Shown: positions 1-8,592 of the stretch, one piece after another
Position numbering within the stretch: the first letter of the stretch is position 1
How the letters are laid out: each line of letters starts with the position of its first letter
Origin: VAZQ01 sp963756715
GTDB lineage: Bacteria > Pseudomonadota > Alphaproteobacteria > Rhizobiales > Xanthobacteraceae
Assembly (NCBI GenBank): GCA_963756715.1
Contig: CAVWOV010000035.1
Location: 248,001 to 312,000 of the forward strand
Direction: 5' to 3'
Length of the DNA stretch: 64,000 nucleotides
The notes under the pieces: model-generated
What the model saw: the letters and a program-made list of their open reading frames with translations, nothing else
Database searches by the model: none
Told to the model about the DNA's origin: nothing
Position numbers and translations under genes: made by a program

Positions 1-119
1 ACGCCGTAAAAAGGGCAGGTATTGAGCTACCACTTTTGAATTCGGCACGAAACCCTCCGTCTCTTTTGGTGAGATTACCTGCAGGAAACAGTGTCGAGCG
101 AAAAAAGTTCCATACCCGG

Positions 120-145
120 GGAACTAATCTGATTTCCGCGGCGTT
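120..145 (+). promoter_or_regulatory. EcfG-type promoter of nepR-ecfG
   Basis: GGAAC at 120-124 and CGTT at 142-145 are separated by exactly 17 bases, matching the GGAAC-N16/17-CGTT consensus of EcfG-family sigma factors. It lies about 70 bases upstream of the nepR start, so the operon is probably autoregulated by its own sigma factor. In relatives phyR usually lies divergently on the other side of this region, which would be outside the window. Confidence 0.85.
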
Positions 146-213
146 GGGCTCAGACGAGGCAAACGGGGACCTGCAGGCTGGGGCTAAGCCGGTTCGCTGG
201 GGAGTTGAGAAAA

Positions 214-573
214 ATGAACGACGAAAAGCCGGTCAGGCAGGGATTGAAGGAACAGCAGCAGCACAAGGCCGGCAGGCCCGGGGGTGTGGAACAGAAGGCG
301 GTTGGGTCAGAATCAATGCAGACGGAACTTCAATTGCGAAAGTCTAAGGGCCGGCTCAGTCGCGAGGATCAACGGCGGCTCGGCGACATCCTGCAACGGG
401 TCTACGACGACGTCGTGCATCAGGGGGTGCCTGACCGTTTCGTCCGCCTCATGGAGCAACTCAATCAACCAACCGAAAAGCGCGAAGGTGTTTCGTCGGG
501 AGCCGACGGGATACAGGGCGAGGCTGGACCGGCAGCTCGCGCGACAGACGACACGTCGAAGGACCAGGGTTGA
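214..573 (+). CDS. nepR: NepR family anti-sigma factor
   Basis: NepR binds and silences EcfG until phosphorylated PhyR titrates it away. The family core is visible at about residues 48-85: a first helix with LGDILQRVYDDVV, a short linker with VPDRF, and a second helix with RLMEQL. The ATG at 214 follows GGGAG at 199-203. At 119 residues it is about twice the usual NepR length, with polar, low-complexity extensions at both ends; an internal ATG at 316 would give a more typical protein. Its stop overlaps the ecfG start in TGATG, so the two are translationally coupled. Confidence 0.85.
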   Translation: MNDEKPVRQGLKEQQQHKAGRPGGVEQKAVGSESMQTELQLRKSKGRLSREDQRRLGDILQRVYDDVVHQGVPDRFVRLMEQLNQPTEKREGVSSGADGIQGEAGPAARATDDTSKDQG

Positions 574-1124
574 TGACAATGTCGCCATCAGTTCGCGACG
601 CCATGCTCGCAGCGGTTCCGAGCCTGCGCGCATTTGGCATATCGCTCTCCGGCAACGTCGATCGTGCCGACGATCTCGTGCAGGAAACGCTGTTGCGTGC
701 CATGGCGAACATCGACTCATTCCAGCCGGGCACCAACATGTCGGCGTGGCTGTTCACAATTCTCCGCAATCTCTTCCGCTCGGAATATCGCAAGCGGCGG
801 CGCGAAGTCGAGGATGCGGACGGGAAATATGCCGAGACCCTCAAATCTCATCCCGAGCAGCATGGGCGGGTGGAGTTCGAGGAATTTCGCGTGGCGCTCG
901 CCAAGCTGCCGCCTGACCAGCGTGAAGCGCTGGTGCTGGTCGGCGCGTCTGGGTTCTCGTACGAGGAGGCGGCGGCGATCTGCGAATGTGCGGTCGGCAC
1001 CATCAAGAGCCGCGTCAATCGCGCGCGTACGCGGCTGACCGAACTGCTCGCCATCGAGGACGCGGAAGAGTTCGGCCCCGATCATACCACCCGCGCCATT
1101 CTGAGCGCCGGTGGCCATCGCTGA
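573..1124 (+). CDS. ecfG: RNA polymerase ECF sigma factor EcfG
   Basis: This is the general stress response sigma factor of Alphaproteobacteria, 183 residues. Region 2 is seen as DDLVQETLLRAM then FQPGTNMSAWLFTILRN at about residues 30-68. Region 4 is seen as LPPDQREALVLVGASGFSYE followed by the helix-turn-helix containing AAAICECAVGTIKSRVNRAR at about residues 108-155. The ATG at 573 overlaps the nepR stop by one base. Its promoter carries its own consensus. A PhyR partner is expected but not in the window. Confidence 0.95.
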   Translation: MTMSPSVRDAMLAAVPSLRAFGISLSGNVDRADDLVQETLLRAMANIDSFQPGTNMSAWLFTILRNLFRSEYRKRRREVEDADGKYAETLKSHPEQHGRVEFEEFRVALAKLPPDQREALVLVGASGFSYEEAAAICECAVGTIKSRVNRARTRLTELLAIEDAEEFGPDHTTRAILSAGGHR

Positions 1125-1136
1125 TGACCAAGTCCG

Positions 1137-1280
1137 GATGTTGCCACCCCGGCCGCGATGTTGCCAATTAGCCTCCAAGTAGGCTGGCCTCCAGTTTCAA
1201 GCAAGCGACAGAACGCTCACCAAATCAGCGTTCAACGTTGAGCCACTCACTCATCTATTCAACATTGAGCCGCTCACTCA
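1137..1280. repeat. short direct repeats downstream of ecfG
   Basis: GATGTTGCCA occurs at 1137-1146 and 1157-1166. A longer near-identical pair of 23 bases occurs at 1231-1253 and 1258-1280 (TTCAAC-G/A-TTGAGCC then CACTCA or GCTCACTCA), a 27-base period. No gene is seen between 1125 and 1413. The repeats may be debris of a small element or tandem sites for an unknown protein. Confidence 0.5.
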
Positions 1281-1364
1281 AATCTTCTTGATGGTCGTTC
1301 GCTCAAGGTGTTCCAGGCTTGTCCTGCTGTGATGTGACTCCAGCCCTGCCGTGATCCCAAACGC

Positions 1365-1391
1365 AAATGCCCGGCGCGAGGCCGGGCATTT
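1365..1391. terminator. hairpin terminator between ecfG and the DUF1328 gene
   Basis: AAATGCCCGGC at 1365-1375 pairs perfectly with GCCGGGCATTT at 1381-1391 around a five-base loop. The stem ends in A/T tracts on both sides, which suits a bidirectional terminator for the convergent ecfG and DUF1328 transcripts. Confidence 0.7.
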
Positions 1392-1413
1392 CGTAGATAT
1401 GATCGTCGGTTGC

Positions 1414-1590
1414 TTACGGTACAGTCGAGCGGCCACGGAAGAGGCCGAACAGCGCGGAGATGACGAAAAGCACGATCGCGATAAAGAAGATGATCTTCGC
1501 GATCTCGACTGCGAACCCTGCGATGCCGCCGAACCCAAGCACAGCGGCGATGAGGGCGACCACCAGAAAAGTCAAAGCCCAACCAAGCAT
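1414..1590 (-). CDS. DUF1328 (YtjA family) small membrane protein
   Basis: The 58-residue peptide is almost entirely two hydrophobic helices (LGWALTFLVVALIAAVLGF and IIFFIAIVLFVISALFGLF) separated by a glycine-rich turn, the typical DUF1328/YtjA pattern. The ATG at 1590 follows AAGGAG at good spacing. Function is unknown; members are small stress-associated inner-membrane proteins. A possible EcfG-type promoter lies upstream on the same strand, and its neighbour is ecfG, so membership in the general stress regulon is plausible. Confidence 0.8.
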   Translation of the reverse strand: MLGWALTFLVVALIAAVLGFGGIAGFAVEIAKIIFFIAIVLFVISALFGLFRGRSTVP

Positions 1591-1652
1591 GGCGTGCTCC
1601 TTGTGTCCCGTCTTGTATCGTCTCAGCGGCAACTCGCCGCGTATTGGTTGCC

Positions 1653-1677
1653 AACAATCAACCTCCCGGAATGTTCC
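1653..1677 (-). promoter_or_regulatory. possible EcfG-type promoter for the DUF1328 gene
   Basis: Read on the minus strand, GGAAC is followed after 16 bases by TGTT, one mismatch from the EcfG consensus. It lies about 63 bases upstream of the DUF1328 start codon. Proximity to ecfG makes it plausible; the mismatch in the -10 element keeps confidence moderate. Confidence 0.45.
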
Positions 1678-1772
1678 GGCGCGCCGGGCATGCGTCCGCC
1701 GCCGGAACCCGCGATCAATCTTGGGATTAAAGGTTGAGGAGTTCCGTACAACTCCAACCAAAAGGTGAGGTC

Positions 1773-2300
1773 ATGGCTCGACGGCGAGCAAAAGCATCAA
1801 TGGCCAGTGGGCCGAAATTGACTGTGGCATCGGCCGACGCCCGGCAAGACGCTCGCGCGATTTCATCAGACGGCGAGGCAAGCCAATCGCCTAATTTCTG
1901 GTCCCGTCTGTTCTCACAGGCCGCATGCGCCACCGCGCGCTTCACCGGTCAGCCACTCGCATTCCTGACGGCCGTCGGTCTCGTCATCCTGTGGGGCGTC
2001 ACCGGGCCGTTGTTCAATTACAGCGACACTTGGCAACTGGTGATCAATACGTCCACGACGATCGTGACGTTCCTCATGGTTTTTCTCATCCAGCATACGC
2101 AAAATCGCGACACGCTGGCGCTGCAGGTCAAACTCTCCGAATTGATAATGTCGGTGCGAAAAGCCGAAAACCGGATCGCGACCGTCGAGGATCTATCCGA
2201 AGAGGAATTAGAAAAGCTGCACGAGGACTACCGGCAGCGCGCGGAGCAGACGATGGATCACCTCAAAGCGCGCCGCGGACAGCTCAAGCGCGCAAGCTGA
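1773..2300 (+). CDS. low-affinity iron permease family membrane protein
   Basis: The 175-residue protein has a polar N-terminus of about 50 residues, then two membrane helices (LAFLTAVGLVILWGVTGPLF and IVTFLMVFLIQ), the motif QHTQNRDTLALQVKL, and a charged coiled-coil tail (about 115-170). This is the arrangement of the low-affinity iron permease family; the QNRD motif is characteristic. The ATG at 1773 follows AAGGTGAGG. Actual transport of iron by bacterial members is not well established. The gene is divergent from the DUF1328 gene. Confidence 0.75.
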   Translation: MARRRAKASMASGPKLTVASADARQDARAISSDGEASQSPNFWSRLFSQAACATARFTGQPLAFLTAVGLVILWGVTGPLFNYSDTWQLVINTSTTIVTFLMVFLIQHTQNRDTLALQVKLSELIMSVRKAENRIATVEDLSEEELEKLHEDYRQRAEQTMDHLKARRGQLKRAS

Positions 2301-2336
2301 AACGCGCCGGCGCGCGCTGGAGGAGGCCCGCTCTCA

Positions 2337-3411
2337 TTAGGGATGCACGTCTTCGGTGAACCAGTCCGTCGGCAGATCGTGGCCGAGGCCCATCTCCCGG
2401 GCCTTGCGGTAGACCAGCGCCCCGGCGGCCGCGAACTGATAGCCAAGCCCGATATTGTTGATGAAGCAGGTCACCTCGGTGTCCGAGGCGCGGCCCTCAT
2501 GACGGCCAGCAAGGAGTTCGGGCAGCGTCGGCAGCGTCTTGAAATCGACTTCGCCGGCGACGGCCCAGCCGCGGCCTTCCGATTTCTCCTCGATCACCAG
2601 GCCGGCGGTGGCGGCCTGGATCGGGGCCGGTTCGTTCCAATGAATGACGACGCGGTCGGCGCGCTTGATGGTCTCGACATCGATCTCCGGCCGTTTGATC
2701 GAAGTGATGTGCATTCCCGGCTCGATCCAGCGCGCAAAGAAGATGGGATCGATCGAGTTCGTCGCGCACATGACGATATCGGCGCCCGCGATGGCGTCCT
2801 CCGGCTGCGCCACCGGCACGACGTCGAGGTTGAGCAGCGCGCTCATCTCTTTGGCAAAGGCAGTGCGCTTCTCTTCGTTTGGGCTGAAACAACGGATCAG
2901 ATGCGATCTCCCGGGTCGCGCAGGCGGCCATCAGTTGTGCGCCGGCCTGCCAGCCGGAGCCGAGGATGCCGACGGTCTTGGCGTCCTTGCGGGCGAGGTG
3001 ACGGATGCCGAGGCCGTTAGCCGCGCCGACGCGGATGCGCTGCATGACGCCGTCGGGCAGGATCGCAAGCGGCTCGCCGTTCTCCACCGCGAACAGCAGC
3101 ACCAGTCCGACGTAGCGGTTGTTGGGGGCCGCCGGGACTTTCTCGCGCCGCAGATTATTGCCGCGCTTGGGCCAGGTGATGATGTCGGAATTGATGCGTA
3201 CCGCGCCGACGCCGAGCTTCGGCGCGATGCCGTCCATCGTCTTCAGGCTGTAGAGCGCATCGGCCCGTGACGTCGGTGCAAAGCAGTCGGAGCGCCTGCG
3301 TGATACGCCGCGCTCCTCCGCCAGCTCGATGTAGGCGTCTTCCATGACATCGATGCAGTCGCGCATCGTCAGGACCTTGGCGACATCGTCGTTCGACAGA
3401 ATGAGGGTCAT
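2337..3411 (-). CDS. ornithine cyclodeaminase / mu-crystallin family protein (one-base frame break)
   Basis: Members are NAD(P)-dependent enzymes acting on amino or imino acids such as ornithine, alanine or ketimines. The N-terminal part (MTLILSNDDV onward) and Rossmann motif VGILGSGWQAGAQ sit in one frame. The C-terminal half (FSPN, then SALLNLDVVPVAQPEDAI, DIVMCATNSIDP, MHITSIKRPEID) sits in the next. The frame breaks near 2900-2912, where one extra base restores a continuous 357-residue protein. Substrate cannot be told from sequence. No strong ribosome site was seen at 3411. Confidence 0.8.
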
Positions 3412-3529
3412 GGATTGCGGGCGCTCGGGTGGCGGGAAGCAGCGCTGGTTGCGCAGTGAAGCGCAACGAGGCAACGGCGGCAAGCAGACCTTTGCGGGGG
3501 GAACGAAAACTTGAATGCGATGATAACCG

Positions 3530-5153
<1,624 letters not shown>

Positions 5154-5280
5154 GAGAGCACAGGAACCGCGGAAGGTATTTGGGGCGCCCTTATGCCATG
5201 CGGGGCGACCGAGGGAAGCGTTTTTCGGACGTCAGGCGGCAACCCCCGCTGACACAAGCCGGTGTGCTGCGCGAGCGCGG

Positions 5281-5415
5281 CTATGCGGCCTCGGTCGTGG
5301 CTAACCAAATGCCGGCAATCACCGCGACCAGCCCGATAACCAGGTCCGGCGTCATTGGCTCGCCGACCAGGGGAACGGCAAGCAGCGCCGGCCTCGATAT
5401 TGCATTTGCAATCAA
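5281..5415 (-). pseudogene. C-terminal remnant of an EamA/DMT-type transporter
   Basis: About 44 codons end in a typical last-helix pair of EamA drug/metabolite transporters, with VPLVGEPMTPDLVIGLVAVI followed by AGIWLAT. No upstream transporter sequence was found before 5569, so only the tail remains. This is a weak but recognisable fragment. Confidence 0.4.
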
Positions 5416-5568
5416 GAGACGAAGGGCGCGACTATCAGACCCATGGGTCAACCGCGGTTGATGAAATAATGATGGTCGGCTGCATCCGACCAATAAACTC
5501 GTTGAGGGAAACGCCAAGGTTCGGGAGCCAGAGCGATGGCGCATGGCTGCCCGATCAAGGAGAGCAAC

Positions 5569-6564
5569 ATGAAAGCAGATTTTCGCGATTGTGCGCTGGC
5601 GTCGTTGCTGGCGCTAGCGAGCGTTGCGGTGGCGCACGCGCAATCCGGACCTTATCCGAACAAGCCGGTGCAGATCATCGCGGATTCGTCGGCCGGCAGC
5701 ACCCCGGATGTGGCCTTGCGGTTCGCGGCCGATCGCCTGTCGCAGCTCTGGGGCCAACAGACCGTCGTGGTCAATAAGCCTGGAGGAGGGGGAAGCCTCG
5801 CGGCGCGCACCGCTTCGGAAGCCGCGCCTGATGGATATGGGCTCTATCAGCCCGTGCTGTCGACATTCGTTTCGTTGCATCCCGCGGCGCCGAACGTGCC
5901 GCTGCACGTGCCGAAAGATTTTCTGCCGATCGGATTCGTGTCGGAGAATCCGATGTTCGTCGCGGTCTCGCCGAAGCTCGGCGTCTCGACGTTGCCGGAA
6001 CTGATCGCGCTCGCCAAAAAGCGGCCGGGTGAGGTCTCGTATGCGGCCACCGGGGTCGGGCGCCTGACCCACTTGGCCGGGGAATTGCTGCAGCACCAGG
6101 CCGGGATCAAGCTGCAACTCGTGCCTTATACCGGCGGTCCGAGCCATGCCTTCAGCGATGTCGCAAGTGGGCGTGTCGGCGTGATCATTGAAGGCTATTC
6201 CGGCATCGCTGGAGCGGCGCGGTCCGGCGCGGTGAAATTGATCGCGGTGGCGTCCGCCAAACGGCTGAAGGAATTTCCGGACGTCCCCACCGTGGCCGAG
6301 ACGATTCCGGGATTTCAGGCCACCGGCTGGGCGGTGCTGGTGGCACCGATTGGCACGCCCGAGGCCATCATCAAGAAGGTGAGCGACGACCTGCGCAAGG
6401 TCACGGCCGAACCGGAACTGGAAAAGAAGCTTGCGGCGCTCGGCAGCTACACCAATCCGATGACGGCGGCCGAGGCGACGGCGTTCATCCACAAGCAGCA
6501 GCAGATGTGGCAGCCGGTGCTCGACGACATCGCGAAGCAGCAAAAACAGCAGCAGAAGCGGTGA
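5569..6564 (+). CDS. Bug/TctC-type tripartite tricarboxylate transporter substrate-binding protein
   Basis: Periplasmic binding protein of 331 residues. A signal peptide (about residues 1-24, ending AHAQ) precedes the family start SGPYPNKPVQIIADSSAGST. The family landmarks VNKPGGGGSLAAR, the GEVSYAATGVGRLTHLAGEL block and VPYTGGPSHAFSDVASGRV are present. The ATG at 5569 follows AAGGAGAG. No TctA/TctB membrane subunits are adjacent, so it is an orphan binding protein, as is common in bacteria rich in Bug proteins. The ligand is probably a carboxylate or aromatic acid, by inference only. Confidence 0.88.
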   Translation: MKADFRDCALASLLALASVAVAHAQSGPYPNKPVQIIADSSAGSTPDVALRFAADRLSQLWGQQTVVVNKPGGGGSLAARTASEAAPDGYGLYQPVLSTFVSLHPAAPNVPLHVPKDFLPIGFVSENPMFVAVSPKLGVSTLPELIALAKKRPGEVSYAATGVGRLTHLAGELLQHQAGIKLQLVPYTGGPSHAFSDVASGRVGVIIEGYSGIAGAARSGAVKLIAVASAKRLKEFPDVPTVAETIPGFQATGWAVLVAPIGTPEAIIKKVSDDLRKVTAEPELEKKLAALGSYTNPMTAAEATAFIHKQQQMWQPVLDDIAKQQKQQQKR

Positions 6565-6591
6565 ATTGGGGGGCTGCTGCGCCCCCTTCAC

Positions 6592-6669
6592 TCGCATCGT
6601 CCCGCCCGGTGACAAGCCGCCGGTCCTCGCCACCGAGCAATTGCGGCTCGGCGGGCGAGGACGATGCGA
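6592..6669. repeat. long imperfect inverted repeat
   Basis: TCGCATCGTCC at 6592-6602 pairs perfectly with GGACGATGCGA at 6659-6669, and the pairing continues inward for about five more bases with one bulge. It lies just after the Bug gene stop. It could be a terminator or a dispersed palindromic element. Confidence 0.55.
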
Positions 6670-6722
6670 ATACCTCGTCTTCGGACCGAATTCGGAACAA
6701 TCCATTCGCGTAATCTGCCGCG

Positions 6723-6744
6723 AATAGAGGAAAAATCCTCTATT
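6723..6744. promoter_or_regulatory. AT-rich palindrome upstream of cysG
   Basis: AATAGAGGA at 6723-6731 and TCCTCTATT at 6736-6744 form a perfect nine-base inverted repeat around AAAA. Just downstream, TTTTC and GAAAA flank a ten-base AT-rich stretch (about 6756-6775). The block is strikingly AT-rich for this genome and ends about 58 bases before cysG. An operator for a sulfur or cysteine regulator is the simplest reading; an attenuator is an alternative. Confidence 0.45.
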
Positions 6745-6802
6745 TGCGCTATTATTTTTCGTCGTATATAGAAAATTATTCTTCATTTACCGGATTGTCC
6801 CC

Positions 6803-8225
6803 ATGCGCTTCCTACCGCTGTTTCTCGACCTCAGTGCCGGCACCATCGCGCTGATCGGCGCCGGTCCCGCCGCCGCGAGCAAGCTGCGGCTGCTGCGCTC
6901 GGCCGGCGCAAACGTGCGCTGGTACGCCACAGACGCCGACATCGCCGACGAAGTTCTGCTGGCGAATGGCCCATTCGGCCGGTTGGAAGTGACATTCGCC
7001 GATCCGTGTCTGGCCGACTTCGCCGACTTCTGCGCCGTGGTGGTGGCGACCGGCGGACCGCTCGATCAGGTGATCGCCGAACGCGCCCGCGTCCGGAACA
7101 TCCCGGTCAACGTCGTCGACCGGCCGGAACTCTCCACGTTCATCTTCCCCGCCATCGTCGATCGCGGCGAGGTCGTCGTCGCCATCGGCACCGGCGGCGC
7201 CTCGCCGGTGCTCGCGCGACGTCTGCGCGAGCGCATCGAAGCCTTCCTGCCGGCGCGCATCGGCGATCTCGCCGCCCTGATGGGCCGCTTCCGCGGGCGC
7301 TTCGCCCAAACGCGTCATGCCTCGCAATCGCTGCGGCGGTTCTGGGAGAGCGTCGTCGATGGACCGATCGGCGCGGCGGCGCTGGCCGGGCGATGGCGCG
7401 ACGCCGAGACGGCGCTGCTGCGTGCCATCGAGAATGCCAGAAATCCGCAGGACCAATCCGGCATCGTGTATCTCGTCGGCGCCGGCCCGGGACATCCCGA
7501 TCTTCTCACGCTTCGTGCGTTGCAGGTACTGCAGAGCGCCGACGTCGTCTTTTACGACGAACTCGTGACCGCTGAAATTCTCGATCGCGCCCGCCGTGAT
7601 TGCGACCGCGTCTTCGTCGGCAAGCGCCGCGGCCAGCCGGGTATCGGCCAGGACGAGATCAATCGCCGGCTGGTCGAAGCTGCGCGCAAGGGCCTCAGTG
7701 TCGTACGGCTGAAAGGCGGCGATCCCTTCATCTTCGGCCGCGGCGGCGAAGAACTCGAATATCTGCGCGACGCCAACGTGCCGGCCGTTGTCGTCCCCGG
7801 CATCACCGCGGCGCTGGGCTGCGCGGCTGAGGCCGGGCTGCCGCTGACGTTCCGTAACGAAGCCACACGGCTCACGGTGATCACCGCGCATCGCGCCGAG
7901 GACGCCGCCGCGATCGATTGGTCGGGACTGGCCGATCCGCAAACGACCGTCGTCGTCTACATGGGTCTGGCGTCCGCCGCCGCGGTGCGCGACGGATTGA
8001 TCGGCGCCGGCCGCGATGCCGCGACGCCCGCTGCGGTCCTGGCGCGCGGTACGCGTCCCGATGCGAAGACGGTCGTTGGTCGTCTCGACGACATCCCGGC
8101 GCTCGCTAGCCCAGGTCGGCGAGGGGCCCGCGCTGCTTGTCATCGGGCAATCCGTTGCACGCTCCGACGCATGGCGCGCGCAGGCGGCCGGCCTCAGTGC
8201 CCAGAAGATCGAGATCGCCGCATGA
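6803..8225 (+). CDS. cysG: siroheme synthase CysG (one-base frame break)
   Basis: CysG makes siroheme, the cofactor of sulfite reductase, from uroporphyrinogen III. The N-terminal precorrin-2 dehydrogenase/ferrochelatase part begins MRFLPLFLDLSAGTIALIG with a nucleotide-binding loop. The C-terminal methyltransferase part shows VYLVGAGPGHPDLLTLRA, VRLKGGDPFIFGRGGEE and PVVVPGITAALG-like motifs. The frame breaks at the CCC near 8110-8112. One extra C explains it and gives 473 residues ending at the TGA at 8223-8225, which overlaps the next start as ATGA. It heads the sulfite reductase operon. Confidence 0.93.
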
Positions 8226-8542
8226 CCTCCCCGTTGCAGCAGAAGTTGAAAATCACCGGCCCGGTGGTCGTGACCGCCAACCGGCTGGACGATGGCGCCG
8301 TCGTCTACCGCACGTCCGACGGACGTTGGGCAACGCATCTCGATCAGGCCGCGGTGGTGTCGACGGCGCCGGCCGCCGGCGAATTGCTCGCCGCTGCGAT
8401 GGCCGACGATACCGGCGCGGTCGGCGCCTATGTCGCGCCGGTGCACCTCAATGCTGATGGGACGGCCCGGCCCGGCAACCTGCGCGAAGTCATCCGGCAC
8501 GCTGGCCCGACCATCGATCTTCCAGTCACGTTCGGAATTTGA
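8222..8542 (+). CDS. DUF2849 domain protein
   Basis: This 106-residue protein belongs to DUF2849, nearly always found between cysG and cysI in Hyphomicrobiales. Visible features are GPVVVTANRLDDGAVVYRT, then WATHLDQAAVV and an acidic C-terminal half; it has no signal or membrane segment. Role unknown, presumed accessory to sulfite reductase. ATG at 8222 overlaps the cysG stop. Its stop at 8540-8542 lies inside the first copy of a 15-base tandem repeat. Confidence 0.8.
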   Translation: MTSPLQQKLKITGPVVVTANRLDDGAVVYRTSDGRWATHLDQAAVVSTAPAAGELLAAAMADDTGAVGAYVAPVHLNADGTARPGNLREVIRHAGPTIDLPVTFGI

Positions 8543-8592
8543 GCCAACGGAATTTGGGCCAGCGGAATCTGAGCCAGCGGAATCTGAGCCAT
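8533..8592 (+). repeat. four tandem copies of a 15-base repeat between DUF2849 gene and cysI
   Basis: Units begin at 8533, 8548, 8563 and 8578 with the form CGGAAT-T/C-TG-A/G-GCCA-A/G/T. The first unit contains the DUF2849 stop codon and the last runs into the ATG of cysI at 8591. Copies differ by one to three bases. GGAA in each unit is the only purine-rich sequence near the cysI start. Confidence 0.9.

Noticed and set aside
36..347. Small plus-strand frame at the left edge as a gene
   Set aside because: It overlaps the EcfG promoter and nepR in another frame, has no ribosome site and no family resemblance.
8533..8592. CRISPR-like or phage attachment repeat
   Set aside because: The 15-base units are directly abutting with no spacers, and nothing phage- or integrase-like is nearby.
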